Shown here piece after piece: positions 1 through 13,388 of a stretch of DNA of 64,000 nucleotides. How positions within the stretch are numbered: the stretch's first letter is position 1; every line of letters starts with the position of its first letter. The DNA comes from Cryptomeria japonica (Eukaryota > Streptophyta > Pinopsida > Cupressales > Cupressaceae). The position numbers and the translations under genes are program-made. The notes beneath the pieces were generated by a model. That model worked only from the letters and a program-made list of their open reading frames with translations, had not been told where the DNA came from and ran no database searches. Location of the stretch: the NCBI RefSeq assembly GCF_030272615.1, contig NC_081414.1:341794717-341858716 (forward strand), read 5' to 3'.

Positions 1-3000
1 GCACATGCTAAATTAATTAATTCAATCAATTAATTAATTAAATCATTATCTCTCCAGTCTCTATTTCCATCTTTTAGTTAGCTTTTTCTAAATTAAGCTT
101 TCTTTGTCATCCTCTTTATTTCCTCCAATCATTCTTTTTCTTCCATCAGTTAACTCTTTCATCAATCAGTTGACTCAATTAATCTATTCAATCTATTGAG
201 TTTCACTCCTACAATCAGCAGTTCAATTGTCAATTTTCATGTGAGCTCATTTGAGTTCCACCTCTTGATCAATTTGTTCCACCTTTCAATCAATCCTCTC
301 CAATATTCTATAAATTGAGCATTCAATCTCCATTTTCAACAATCACGAACTTTGAATCTTTGTGTCACTTGCAGGTAACCAGCGCAATATCTAAGAGCCA
401 TCATACCATATAGAAGAGAAGAACAGTGGAAGCAATATGCGATCTTGGAATAGGGAGTTTTATTGAATGATTTTAATTTCTATTTGCTTGATTGTATTAT
501 TTCATTGTTAGTTTGTTAGAATTTTTTCATTAGATAGGGATTCGTGATTTCCCTTTGTTTCTAATTGATATATTTTGAATAAGATGAATTTTACAGGTGA
601 CATAAATAATATATTTTTTTGAAAAGATGTTGATTAAGTCATGTATATGAGTTTGCAAGCCATCTTGGAGATATCTCATGACTCTTGTTTTCCCTTGAGA
701 TCCTTCTAGTAAAGACATACAACAATCCTCTTAATGGCCCTGCACTTGTATTCTATACTATACAGGCTATAATCATTGTTTGAAATGACGCATTGCTTTT
801 CAACATAAGTTCAATAGTTTTCTATTATTTAAATTTTCCATTATCAATTTGAATGGTGAAAGAAGATTTATATTAATAAGATAATTTTAATTAAAAGGAA
901 GGAAAGAATCTTAATTTTCAATTAAGAAAGATCAAGAAAGAATTTCATTATTTATAAATCTTAAATATTAAAATATAATATTTCTAAATTCAAAAAAATC
1001 AAAATTATTTGTCTACATAAATATCTCAAAAAAAAATATAATTTTTAATTTTCAATAGATAAAAAATATTTCAAAAATAAGATATAATTTTCAATATATA
1101 AAAATATTTATTGTTAAAGGTAATTTCTAATTTATCATATAGATGTGATTTTTATATTTATATTTCACACAAATATTTCAAAAATAATGTAAGGACAATT
1201 GATTCACAAAAGAAGATTGATCAAATAAAAAGAGAAATGGAAAAGATGTGGGTAAAGAAGATAGAAGATAAGGAGGATGACAAGGTGAAGAATGAATCTA
1301 TACCCTGGATGGTGCAAATGATTCTTCTAGACACTAAAAGGTTAACAAAGAGTAAGGGGGACTTATCTACTATGTATAGCTTATCCCCCCTTAAGTGTTG
1401 TGGCTTCTATTTAAGAACCCTTTTGGTCCAAATATGTTCAATGAAGGCAAGTTATTTCATAACAAGGCAATGACTGATTTAAGTTGTGTAGCAGATATAT
1501 ATGCCAAAATGTGTTGATGTTTTGACTATCTTAACATAAGATGTAGAAGATGAATATTGATCTTTTCACTTCAAGGGGAGATGGTAGTCTGCTAGAACAA
1601 TATTGATAGGGGAAGCATATGTAAAGAATATAAGAATGCAAGCAAAATGAATAATTGATGTTGATTTTTTCTCTTAGGGGGAGTAGATAGTTGGATAGTA
1701 GTTTTTGAAAGGCAAGAATATAAATATAAGATTATACTGCTAAATCTGAATTTTGAATCATGTAATGTCATATGTCCTTTGTCCTTGATGTCAAAGGGGT
1801 AGAGATACTATGGGAGATGCAAATATGGAAGGAGAGAACATTGCATTACATGTAGTGTTTTTATTAATGACAAAGGGATATATTGTTGGCAATATTTGTT
1901 GTCATTGATGTCAACCTAATGTATGACAATCTATGGTGTCCTATGGTTATTTGCTAGTACTTGATGTTGAGGTGTCACTGATGATGTGGTTAATGGTAAA
2001 AAATGTTGAGGTGTCATTGATGTTGTGGTTCTTGATCAGTGAGAAGATGTTAAGATATTTTTGTGGATATGGTAATTATAATTGCCCGTTCACTAGCCTA
2101 CTTCTTGTAGCAATTGTGAGGTTGTATGGTGTCTATGTATTGAGATTGCTTGATGGTTCTCTACAGAAGTTGTTTGTCTGCTTGTTGCTAGTTCACTTGG
2201 CTAAAATTTGTCACTTAGTGCAACTAGATAAGAAATTGTTAGGAGAAGACTATGGATAGTACAAAGTGTGTTTGATATGTTCTTATGCTGAGGATTGTTA
2301 AATATTGTAAGGTATCTCAAGCATGTGTTGAGTAGATGATTTATGTTTGATGTCCATAATCTTGGTGTTGATATCAGATATGTAGTGGTATAGATATGAT
2401 TGATTCTTGATCAATACATATTGGAAAACAATGATTATTGTAATTAATGTGGAAGTTATTGTAGATAGTAGTGATGTGACTAACATGAGTAATTCTATGT
2501 ATGGTTGAGGATGAGATGTTGAGAATGCATAATTGGCTATTGTTTATCATGGCTACTTCTTGTTTGGGGTTGTCAAGATTTGATAGTATTTATAATTTGT
2601 TGTGAATAATAGATATAATTTAGTTGTATCTATGGTTTGTGGATGTCTACCTCCTTGGTGTCTGACAACTACACTATATTATCTATATTGATACTATTGA
2701 TGTTGCTAATGACAATGATGGTATTTTTATGGTTAGATATATTGAGATGTAGATTATATGCATGACAATAAAATGAGGATGGTGTATTAAGTGAGAAGAT
2801 ATTAGTTTGGGGATAATTATGGTTCCTAGTAATCTGATCCAGAGCAAGCTGGGAAGAAGTATGTATTAATGTGTGTTTGGAAGAATGATCCACATTCATC
2901 TACATTTGTAGATATGGTCTTGTAAAATTGGATATAATTTCTATGCTCTATGGCCATTACACTCCTATCTTTTTAGGTCCTTGGTGTTGCAATTGATATG

Positions 3001-3737
3001 GTTAGTGATTGTTATTGGTTAATAGTTTGGCTCTCTATCAAAAGTGGTCTAAGAAATGCTTTGAATTTCTTGCATTGATGTTTATGGTGTTGAGGCTTGG
3101 AGGAAATGATTACAAAATGATCTTTGTTGTGTCTTAGTATAATTATCACGTGATGGCATGGTCTACAAGTAATGATATTATATTTTATGGTTGGTTAGCT
3201 TTCAAGAATGAAGTGTTTAGTATTAGTTATGTTGGTGAAGGAAGGATATGAGAATGTTGTTGGATGTTCATGGGACATCCTGATGTGCTCTATATGATGC
3301 CAGATGTTCCATCTGATGATGGATGATGATTGAAATCTTTGCTTAGGGTAATTGCTTTCGTTTGACCAATCATTGTTGTTCCTCGACATGCGGTAAATCC
3401 TTGAATATCTCTACTTTCTTAGGAGTTTGTGTTGCATTGACTTTGGTTCCTACTTGGGCATGTGGACATCTACTTTTGGCTGGTTCATCTAGAAGATATA
3501 TTTTGGGCTGACTTGTGACATGTTGCTTGGTGTATCTGCACATTACCTTGTTGTAAACCTTTGGAAGATGAATGATAGCATGTGAATTATTCCTACTTGC
3601 CTAGAAAGAAGTAATATGTTTTTAGGTCCTCTCTTTCTCAAGGATTGAACCACTCTCACCACAATTATGTTTTGGTGGCTGACATGATATGCCCTATTCA
3701 TTGGTTGATCTAATTGATGTTTACAATGAAGAAGATG
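1..3737. other. AT-rich non-coding stretch with old repeat debris
   Basis: No reading frame here resembles a known protein. The first 400 bases have TTAA-rich runs and a TATAAAT box near 308, followed by a CT/CA-rich stretch. That resembles the promoter part of a plant LTR, but no LTR end is visible. Around 1560-1700 there are A/G-rich segments like those between the RNase H end and the 3' LTR of Copia elements. From about 1930 to 3500 the sequence is T/G-rich and lacks recognisable domains. It is probably old retrotransposon sequence. Confidence 0.55.
1870..1920 (+). repeat. Possible Copia polypurine tract and LTR start
   Basis: A short purine run (ACAAAGGGATAT) is directly followed at 1884 by TGTTGGC and then a TTGTCATTGATG-like block. 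The same order occurs at the LTR starts at 44913 and 56952 in this window. The matching LTR end was not found, so this is only a candidate boundary of an old, decayed LTR. Confidence 0.3.
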
Positions 3738-3743
3738 ATATAT

Positions 3744-3788
<45 letters not shown>

Positions 3789-4451
3789 TACACTTACACA
3801 TACACATATATATAGATATACATATAGATATACACATATATACATCATATATACAAATATACATGTACATATATACATATATACATATATATTTACAAAT
3901 ATATGTATATATGTATATATATATCTATATATATATCCATATATATACATATATATATACATATATACATATATATTTACAAATATATGTATATATGTAT
4001 ATATATATCTATATATATCCATATATATACATATAATATCTATACACACACACACACACACACATATATACATATACCTTTTTTTACATATATACATATA
4101 CATACATATATACATATATACATATATATACATATATACATATATATATATACATACATATATACATATACATACACATATATATATATATATATGTATA
4201 TGTATATATATATATGTGTATGTATATGTATATATGTATGTATATATATATATGTATATATGTATATATATGTATATATGTATATATGTATATGTATATA
4301 TATGTATATATGTATATATATGTATATATGTATATATATGTATATATGTATATATATGTATATATGTATATATATATGTATATGTGTATATATACATATA
4401 CATACACATACGTACACGTACATACACATACATATGTGTGTGTGTGTGTAT

Positions 4452-4453
<2 letters not shown>
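3738..4453. repeat. Compound TA/CA/TG microsatellite with strand symmetry
   Basis: The left part is built from CACATA and ATATAC units. The right part from about 4190 is built from GTATAT and TATGTG units, which are the reverse complement. A segment of roughly 80 bases (about 3885-3960) is repeated almost exactly at about 3965-4040. A (CA)n block near 4046-4062 is mirrored by (TG)n near 4435-4449. All open frames here are low-complexity Ile/Tyr/His artefacts. Confidence 0.9.

Positions 4454-4521
<68 letters not shown>
4454..4521 (+). repeat. (GA)n microsatellite
   Basis: About 34 uninterrupted GA units directly follow the TG-rich end of the compound microsatellite. Confidence 0.95.
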
Positions 4522-4524
<3 letters not shown>

Positions 4525-5419
4525 CAAGTTGATGTTTATGGAAGCAATGCATGTGAGAAAGTGTGTGAAAAAGTTAGTGGATCAATGTACAAAAGTTAGT
4601 TGTGACAATGTCATTGTGTGGTGATTGTTTTGGAGTTCGTCTCTTCAGACAGAGATTCAAGGGCAACTTCATGTTTGGACATTGTTCGAGGTAGTATTAT
4701 CTAAGGCTCACTTCTTGTTAATTAATATACTCATTGTATTCTACTATGAATGTAGTACCCCTCCCTCGATCAGACTCTTTAGATACTTATTTTGACTATG
4801 GTTGACTTTTTTTAGTGGATACATTATATGGTGATGTTTTATTCAGATATTATGCTATGCCATTTTATAGTTTGATTTGAGATTCAGTGGATGTTGTTTA
4901 TTCATGATTTCCTTATTGATGGTTAGATATTAATTTTATTGGATTACTGACCATGGACTAACACGTTTACTTTATCTGTGAGATGTGTTATGTATATGTT
5001 ATCATGTATGTGTGTAAGTGTATGGGGTGCGAGGAGATGATTTTCCTTCACTCACTTCAGTGAGACATGGAACGTCATGATTCTCCTTTGCCGATGTGTC
5101 TACCTTGTTTGAACATATATATGTATGTGCGGTTTGGTGATGCAGGAATTACAGGTACAATGTACTAACTTCACCTAGTTCCACAGGTCTAAGTGTACCT
5201 AAATAATCCGATGGAAGTGGAGGAGATAGTCTTAAGGCCCTAAGTTTCACCCTTAGCCTTGCTCATCAGTCATCGGTCAACCTTCCTTTTGTTGGTATGC
5301 AGGTCATGTCTTTGCTTTTCTTTGTTGGGTTCCATGTTATGCATCTTTGAATTTAAATTATTCTCTCTTATGATTTTTGGTAAATAAGAAAGTTGTTAAA
5401 GAAAAGGTAACTAGTTTTT
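4522..5419. other. Non-coding stretch, nothing recognised
   Basis: Mixed-composition sequence with no long frame and no recognisable motif. It may be the 5' part of the Gypsy remnant that begins to be readable near 5480, but no LTR or primer binding site was found in it. Confidence 0.5.
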
Positions 5420-6710
5420 TTGGTATATATAAACATTTGTATTCTCAAATTTATTATCCTATGCCTTATCATGATGTTCAAATATTTTTTTATTACTAAT
5501 TTACAAAAAGATATTAGAGATAAGCTTCTCTTTTTTGATTTTACTTCCTTTACGCACTTGTGTGCAGTGCTTCATAATTATCAACTTCAAGTGAGTCAAT
5601 TTGAATCATCTCCTTCAATGGCTCTGGTTGATAAGAATGAGAGTGCTCAACAATATTTTGTGAAGTTAAAACCAAACAAGGGATACATCAAGATAAATTA
5701 CAACATCAATACTCAAGTGGCGGGAATGACATCAGGTGTGGCCCATTTATCCAAATACTTTAGAAAATAATTTACTCCTCTTTCTGAGTGTTTGCATAAC
5801 GTAATTATAAAATTGATAAATAAAAATATGTTGAAACTTCCTCCCATCAAGCCACTTGATACCTCCAAACCTTTTGCCAATATCATCATCAACCCAGTCA
5901 TGATATTGAAAAGTGTTATACCTTAAGGAGAAGGATTCAAGACTTTATTCATAACAATACCATATCTATAGCCAGTGTGTGACAAAGGAAATAAATATGT
6001 AGGTCCTCCAAATCTTTACTAATCATTTGCCTTCCCATCTTATTATGTGGTTTTGTTTGAGCCTCTTGAATATTATCCCAATGACCTTGGTGTTGAGTCT
6101 AATAATGTTTTGAACCTTGTTTACAAATCTACACCTCATAAAGACTTATGCATTACCTTTGATCCTAGTGAGACTATTGTTGCACGAAATGGCCCACTAT
6201 ATATCATTGGAAAGATAAAAGAAAAAATCTCACAAGGGGTTCTCATTGATGCAACATGTATAGTGAATGTGATCATTGAAGAATATATTTATACTTTACA
6301 ATTACATCAAGTAACATACGGTAAATCTGATGTAGTGGTGAAGGTGTATGATGATTTCTCTTGCCCTACTATTGGTTCTATTACTCTTCCTATTGAGGTT
6401 GGTACTAAGTGCTTAGATGTGACTTTTTCTATCCTTTTTTCCTACATTAGATCAATTTCATGTGAAGTTGGGACATTCTTGGATCTCTTCCATGGAAGTG
6501 ATCCCTTCTACTATTCAAAAATGTCTACAATTCTCTCATAATGGCACTATCATAGCAATTAAACATAGCATGTATCAACCCACAATGAGGCATGGATATT
6601 TCATCTTTGATTACTTTTGTCCTAAACAATTTGGGCCTCTTAAGCCTCGAAGTGATTCCCTCTTTCTATATTACCAAAGGTGGAAAAATGAGATGATAAA
6701 TTATATTTGA
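5420..6710 (+). pseudogene. Ty3/Gypsy gag C-terminus and aspartic protease, decayed
   Basis: This encodes the end of a Gypsy gag and a retropepsin-like protease, which would cleave the element's polyprotein in the virus-like particle. Frame 2 runs from about 5480 to 6460 with a few stops (for example at 5768). Its gag part contains LSECLHN, KLPPIKPLDTSKPF. The protease part has the catalytic block VLIDATCIVNVI followed by KVYDDFSCPTIGSITLPIEVG. At about 6460 the homology moves to another frame (6462-6710), which carries LGHSWISSMEVIPSTIQKC, the block that normally follows. A single frameshift therefore splits the protease. The gag zinc knuckle was not found. A second Gypsy protease at 27.9-28.4 kb shows the same order of blocks, which supports the assignment. 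No reverse transcriptase, RNase H or integrase follows. Confidence 0.7.
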
Positions 6711-7466
6711 GTAAGATTAGAGATCCTAGACCTATTCCTCCTCCTCATGACAAACCTGGTATTGTTCTCACACCTTCTATTCCACCTCTTTGTGCCACAG
6801 TCCTTCCTTCTCCATCTTACAAAGGAAAGCACTTGACATCTCCTATTTCACAACCTAGTAGATCTCTCATTCCTCCTCCTCTAAAGGAAGAAAATAAGCC
6901 TATGTCTTTTGATCCTAAACCTTCACAACCCTCAGCTAAAACTAAAAAAAACCATTGTGCGAGAGAACATCAACAAAGACGTTATGCTAAGGATTGTAAA
7001 CTTGATTCTCAAACCATTTCGTCCTCAATGACACCAAATGTTGACTTGGTCCCATTTGTCTAGACTCTGCCTAACCCTAGGGAGGAAGTTCAACCTAAAT
7101 CACCAAGATTAAAAATGCATAATAAAAATGATGGTTCATGAACTTTTTGTATTAGAGATCCTATTTTTGTTAATCTTGATGAAGAAATGGATCATGATGT
7201 TGTTCATGCTAACAAATGTTGATTCTAATTATTTTGATGATGTGGATGAGATTTTTGATGTTGACAATGATTTATCTAAACAATTTTCAAAAGCATTAAT
7301 CTTAGCTCCTAGCAACAAACAAAGTGACTCATCATTAAAGCATGGTCCTTGTTTGGAAATTATAGTAGCTCCATCTACCATGCTCAAAGTTTCTCCTCTT
7401 GCATCTTACCCACCTTCCCAAAATAATAGTCAGCAAGATTGGGAGGAAAATGATTTTCTTGATTAG
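6711..7466 (+). pseudogene. Post-protease Pro-rich and acidic linker of the Gypsy remnant
   Basis: Directly downstream of the protease, frame 2 encodes a proline/serine-rich segment (RPIPPPHDKPG near its start) ending at a TAG at 7061. The same frame continues to an acidic stretch (DPIFVNLDEEMDHDVV) and then moves to frame 0, which ends at 7466 with a Trp/Glu/Asp-rich tail. Such low-complexity linkers separate protease from reverse transcriptase in some plant Gypsy polyproteins. Here it is followed directly by non-coding sequence and the 3' LTR. That suggests either a gag-protease-only, non-autonomous element or an internal deletion. Function beyond a linker is unknown. Confidence 0.5.
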
Positions 7467-8369
7467 CTTCATTTGTGTCGTATATTCTCTCTCCTCTATT
7501 TCTTGTTTGTGATGTGTTTCCCTTGTGATGTGTTTCTCTATTATGTTAGATTCTCATTGGATGACCCTTGTCTCTTTGTTGGTGCAAGGTAATCAAGGGG
7601 CCAAATCTGTTGTGATATTCTTCTATTTGTATCTCAATTCTTCTATTTGTTGCCCCTTGTGTTGTTTTCTTGGGGACAATGCAAATAATTGAGATCTCTT
7701 TTGGTCTCTTCCATGTTGACTCAAAAGACACATGTTCCCTTTTTACACTATGCTTGACTCAAAAGACACATGTTCCCTTTTTCCACTACGCTTGTGGTTC
7801 TACTACCTTTGGGGGATGAGGTCAATTCAATACAAATATTCATGATATACATTATTTATTGTAGGAGCATATTAAACCTAGAGTTAGAGGATCCCTTATG
7901 TATTTTTGTGTTTTTTGACCATTATCCTTTAATTTGTCCTTTCTTGGGGGCATATCAGTATGGTCACATGCTTGTCTTTGGATGCATGCTACCTTAAAGA
8001 AAAATGTTTCGATAAGGTGTATGCAATCACTTTAATATGGTTGCATACACTTTTTTGAATGTTCAACATTATTCACATACCATAACATGTTTCCATACTC
8101 AAGTTACTTTGCAAACTAAGCCTTTTCCCTAGTAATTTGGTATTTTTCTTTTTTGTGACTCATAGTAAGTGAACCTTACTAGGCTAGTAGTCATGATTCT
8201 CTCTCTCTTTTTCTTATTTCATACGATGTCTCTTTTATCTCGATATTGAAGTAGTAAGGTCCTAAAGTCCTTAAGGGCTTAGTGTGTCTTGTCTCTTTGA
8301 TGTCTTGATGAAATTTTTCAATGAAAACCTTTGTACTTACCATGAGTATGCTTAGTCTCATACTCCCGC
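7467..8369 (+). other. Non-coding 3' region of the Gypsy remnant
   Basis: T-rich sequence between the last recognisable coding sequence and the polypurine tract. A short direct repeat (GACTCAAAAGACACATGTTC) occurs near 7719 and again near 7748. No gene is seen. Confidence 0.5.
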
Positions 8370-8385
8370 TAAAGTAGGGGCTAAA
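8370..8385 (+). other. Polypurine tract of Gypsy remnant
   Basis: TAAAGTAGGGGCTAAA lies immediately before a TG-starting LTR. Its position and composition fit the plus-strand priming site of a Gypsy element. Confidence 0.6.
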
Positions 8386-9119
8386 TGTAGCATCCTAAAT
8401 TGTACTTGCCTACAATTTTTCCCTCACTTAGGCCATAGTTTGGCATTCATCCTCTAAGGCTTTATTGAAACTCTAATTCTACTCACACCAAGTATCAAAC
8501 TCAATTTTTCATTATCTAAACTTTCCTCCCTTTAATCCTAGAGCCTTGATGTCTAAGATCATGGCACCTAACTCCATGGTCCTCTCAAAAAGGGCCCATT
8601 TTGGGGCTTCATAATGATCACCCAATCTGGGTGAGGACCTAGATCCTGTGTCAGCTCATGTCGAAAATTTAATTTATTATTCAACCAAGTATAAAAGGAG
8701 ATCTACCCCTCTCATTTTAAGAACTAACTCTCCTAATCCATAAACTCAGGATCTCAATTACACTCTAACAAAATTGAAGTGGGCAAGCAATCAGTATTCT
8801 ATCAAGCATTGGAGAAAAAGCGAAGTCAAGATTCAAGCATTAGAGATGGCATTCATGTTCTATGTTTTATGAAGACTAGCTACATGAAACCCTAATTCCT
8901 TGGTGGAGACAAACAAAATTTCATTAAAGGTATATCATTAGTATTTCAAACATTTTCATCCTTTCCCTCAAAAGGAAAGCATTTTTACTGTATTACTTCA
9001 TTTACATTTGAATTAGATATTTCATAATTAATTCCAAAACTGGGGTTTGACCTAAGGCAAATCCCATGATTCATAAAAAAGTTAGGAGGAACAAGGCGAC
9101 CACCACCACAGTCCTAACA
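8386..9119 (+). repeat. Candidate Gypsy 3' LTR
   Basis: It starts TGTAGCATCC directly after a polypurine tract and has a good TATA box about 300 bases in. A possible end is CCTAACA at 9113-9119, just after a CACCACCAC run. No second copy is present in the window, so the right boundary is tentative and no target duplication could be confirmed. Confidence 0.5.
8690..8698 (+). promoter_or_regulatory. LTR TATA box
   Basis: TATAAAAGG lies within the candidate LTR at a spacing typical of an LTR promoter. Confidence 0.5.
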
Positions 9120-11399
9120 ATTTAGATTGAATTTTTTGGAGCGAATCTTAATCATATTCATTTTCTCAGTTCCAAGTTTGTGGCTCCATATGATGACTAT
9201 AGCTCACTGTTTATGCACAATCTCTTCAATAATTCACTATTTTACTCCAATCTTTTACAATTCACAAATACAATTCAATTTAAGGGAAAGAAGAGCCCCA
9301 TTTAGGAGGCCTAGAATCTAATCAGAATCTTGATCCTTCAAGATCAGATCTATCAAATTCCTTTCTCCCTAATGTAATGGTAATTAAGAAAAATAAATGG
9401 TTTTATTACATTTAATGGTGAAACCTTCATTTTTCATCAATTACAAGTTCTACCTTGTGTTATATATATAGGCCCTAGGGTTTGTAATAATGTTTCTCTT
9501 TCTAGTTTAGTAATTTTTTTCTCATTAGCCTTAAAATGATGAATCCTTGAGCCTTTATACTCCTATAAATGTTTATCAAAGGGAGAAAGTGCAAACTTAC
9601 AAACAAACTTTAAAGACCAAAAATTGTGAGAACAATAAGGGTTTTGATATAATGTGCGCATGTCATTCATCAAGGATTTGGCACATGTAGTTTCCTATAA
9701 ATACATCCTATAATGCCTCTCATCTTTGCATTCTACCATTACTATATTTTGATCTATTATAGATACTATATATGATACATTTGAATTATGCATATAGTTA
9801 TTCTTTTGTATTGGCATCCAGGTGGTGCATCCTAATTTCAATTATATCATTTTTCAAGATCGTGTAGATATCACTATTGATGATTATTGATGGTTATACA
9901 TGTAGATTCAATAATGGTTTTACCAAAGATGTATAGTACAAGATGATTACATGATAACATTTTGTCTCCCTCTTCCTTCAAGGGTTATTCACCTTCTCAT
10001 GGGCATTGTTGTGGACATAGCCACTTTTCTTAAGGTAATCGAAAGACCTACTGCCAATCTTCTCCTCCAATTGCAAGAATGGATTATGGATAGAGAGGCT
10101 AGTTGTAGCCCACTCTTTGATGATTCACACCTTTGCCACATATGGGAGGGACCTCTAGGCGGCCTACTAGTTGTACTTCTAGCTAGTTTGATTCTAGCAA
10201 GTTCCCTCAACTAGCTTTTACAATTTTTCTTTCTCGTGCTATATAAGAAAATAAAGATAAGGATAATCATGGATGGGAGTCTCATGTGGATACTCTCTAG
10301 ACTTAGTTAATGCATGGGGAAAACTAGATGATCAGGATCCTTCTCCTTTCCTCTCAATTACTCCTCTTGCCACTTAGCAACCTTGTTTATATTTTTATGC
10401 TTTGAGATTTCGTCCCATATCTAGACTTTAGGGGTATGAATTTTTCCACCCACCTTTTTCTTTTTTGAATGTGTAACATTATTTATAAATGATACTATAA
10501 ACATTTATTCAACGGAAAAAGAAGACAAGAGCTCATCATATCAAAAGTTGAATGAACAAAAATAATCTATTTTTTTATTTTAATATAAAAATTGAATGTT
10601 ATGATAAATATAAAGCTCAAAATCAATTGTTAAAATAATATATTACTAGAGTTATTATATTTCCACAAATTTGATAGTTAAAAATTCTCACACAATCAAA
10701 TCCAAAAAATGCATACAATAATATCTTACCATCATTTAATTCTCATTGTAATGATATATGACGAGTAAACTATTCTATAAGAATAGCTACCAGTCTGCCA
10801 ACATTTACATGATTCAATCTAATTTAAAAGTATTGCTAAAAATCTTATGTAAAGACTCGAATCAGATGATGAAGGGAAAAAATATCACTCACCAATTAAG
10901 AACTAGCTTTCATTGTTTCTAATACGAAAAAGAGATGGATAACACCCAGAAAAAGAATAGAAAAAAAGTTTGTAGACATTATAAATAAAAAAGTATGTGC
11001 AATAATAAAAACATCCTAATCAAATATGAAAAAACATTAAAAAATCCTCTCTTAAAACTATTTAAGGAAACCAGATTAATAGATTAGAACTCGTAATTTC
11101 TTTATAGTTAATATAAAAAAGCAAACCCGCGAAAAGACTTACCCAGGAATCTTTGAGTAATGATAAAGGACACGAACCATTTTAATGTGGCCGTCACAAA
11201 AACTAATTTTCCATTTCATATTCCCTTGTGGTGGGCCCCCTGATAAGCAACCTAGTGCCGTGTGTGGTGCGAAACGCACACTACAAGTGTGACCCGATAA
11301 AAACGAAGAAAGGAAAGTATAGGTAGGTAGGTGAAGGCAAAAGATGTGGAATACAGTTCAGAGACGTGAAAGACCCGCTACCATTTGAAAGGTCAAGTC
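9120..11399. other. Non-coding stretch, nothing recognised
   Basis: Mostly AT-rich. A frame at 9951-10214 is 87 codons long and resembles nothing I know. A somewhat GC-richer patch at about 11165-11300 has no coding signal. No RNA gene was recognised. Confidence 0.5.
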
Positions 11400-11604
11400 T
11401 CTCTCCACCAAAATTTGTTCAAACCACTCTCTATCATTATCAACTTTTCTTAACTTTTCAAGTTTATTCATTGTATTGTCTACATCGCTATGAATTTTTT
11501 TGAACTTTCCAAAGTTTCAAAACCAGTCTATATTGTTAATAATTTTCTTACCTTTTCAAACTCTCAAACCAGTTTACATTACCATTAACTTTCTTAACTT
11601 CTCA
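11400..11604. repeat. Degenerate precursor copies of the tandem repeat
   Basis: Shorter, diverged versions of the motifs in the following array (AACTTTC, TTCAAACC, CTATGTTGCTATGAAC-like) recur here at irregular spacing. Confidence 0.6.
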
Positions 11605-12190
11605 AACTTTCAAAATCATCTATGTTGCTATGAACTTTCCTAACTTCTCAAACTTGTTCAATGTATTATAAAACATATCAAACATCGCTCTCACCTATTT
11701 CCTCACCCAACTCGTCACTTATGCATGTCATCACCAAATACAACTTTCTCAAACTTTCAAACCAATCTATGTTGCTATGAACTTTCCTAACTTCCCAAAC
11801 TTGTTCAATGTATTGTAAAACATATCAAACATCACTCTCACCTAATTCCTCACCCAACTCGTCACCTATGCACATCATCACCAAATACAACTTTCTCAAA
11901 CTTTCAAACCAATCTATGTTGCTATGAACTTTCCCAACTTCCCAAACTTGTTCAATGTATTGTAAAACATATCAAACATCGCTCTCACCTATTTCCTCAC
12001 CCAACTCGTCACCTATGCACATCATCGCCAAATACAACTTTCTCAAACTTTCAAAGCAATCTATGTTGCTATGAACTTTCCTAACTTCCCAAACTTGTTC
12101 AATTTATTGTAAAACATATCAAATATCGCTCTCACCTATTTCCTCACCCAACTCGTCACCTATGCACATCATCACCAAATACAACTTTCT
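11605..12190. repeat. 147-bp tandem repeat, about four copies
   Basis: The marker AACTTGTTCAAT (or a one-base variant) starts at 11651, 11798, 11945 and 12092, exactly 147 bases apart each time. Units contain ACATATCAAACATCGCTCTC, CTCACCCAACTCGTCACCTA and CTATGTTGCTATGAACTTTC. Copies differ by only a few substitutions. Confidence 0.9.
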
Positions 12191-13351
12191 TAACTTCCCA
12201 CGCTTTTGCTCTATTCCATGTTCTCTATTTTAATATTAAAGTTTGAACATATTATTATTTTAATAATAGATAAAGATAGAGTGACAAAAGTAGAAATGGG
12301 GAATTTTAGAGGTATCATATAAGTAAAATGTTTGAGTGAACTATAAAGTTCAAAGTTTTTTATGGCATTTAATGATAAGTTTAAGAAATTAATTTTTATT
12401 TGAAAGTGCTTTACTTAAGTAAAAATTTGTTTACTTGAAAATAATTTATCAAATTAATGTGGTATTGGTCTAGATTACTAATCTTGGTTAAAAAGAATAT
12501 TACTAGAATGACATTGAAGAAAAAAAATAATAATTATCATAATATAGATTAAGAAAATGTTCAAATACAAGTAATTACACAATTCATTTAAATTTATTTC
12601 ATTCTGTAGAGGGGAAAAAGCGAACCACATCGATAGGTGGATAATAGGCTCTCAGGGACTCATTAGTCCACCTCTCCACTCAAGATGAGTACAAAGCCTA
12701 AGGCTATCAAGAACCTCATGGATTATTCTAAATATGTCATAGAGATCTTCTGATCAATTATGATAGCTCTATGTCCAAGGACACACATGTAGGTTGTAGA
12801 CGATAGCGTGACACCCTAACATCCTGTATGGACAGAGTACAGAGTTCGTACAAAAAACATAGTGACAAGATATGTGTTCTAGATGACTTTTAAACTAAAT
12901 AAATGTGCAGTAGACAATTAATGACTGTAAATACTAAGTATAAGAATAAAATAAGGGAATGGAATGATCTCACAATGGATCCATGATGGAAGTCTCTAGC
13001 AATAAGTTTTTCTCCAATGTAACCTACACACAAGCCAAAAGGACAAAAAATGTTGGGGTTGTATAGGGGCTTGCCTCAATCAAACTCCCATTTTAGTGTT
13101 TCCACCTCCACAGACAACCAAATAGATAGATTTGGATTAAAAAAAAATTAGATAATGTAATAGAAACAAACCCCGCTTAATGGAGGCAAACCCCTATTTC
13201 AGGAGATAAGTTGATAAAATAGAAAGGAGATTTGGGATGTGATAATTTCCAAGATGCTCAAAGACACAAAAGAGATAGAAAGATATTACCAAAAAGGCTT
13301 GAGAAATCCAAGGGAGATGCAAAGTGTATTGTGGCAAGTTAGAGATTGGTG

Positions 13352-13388
<37 letters not shown>

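Noticed and set aside
1111-1473. 120-codon frame in AT-rich DNA
   Set aside because: Lys/Ile-rich start then unrelated sequence; no domain. Probably chance in retroelement debris.
3543-4599. Several long overlapping frames on both strands rich in Ile, Tyr, His, Val, Cys
   Set aside because: They are translations of TA/CA/TG/GA microsatellite sequence and have no protein-like composition.
9951-10214. An 87-codon frame
   Set aside because: No recognisable motif, no flanking gene structure, and length compatible with chance in this composition.
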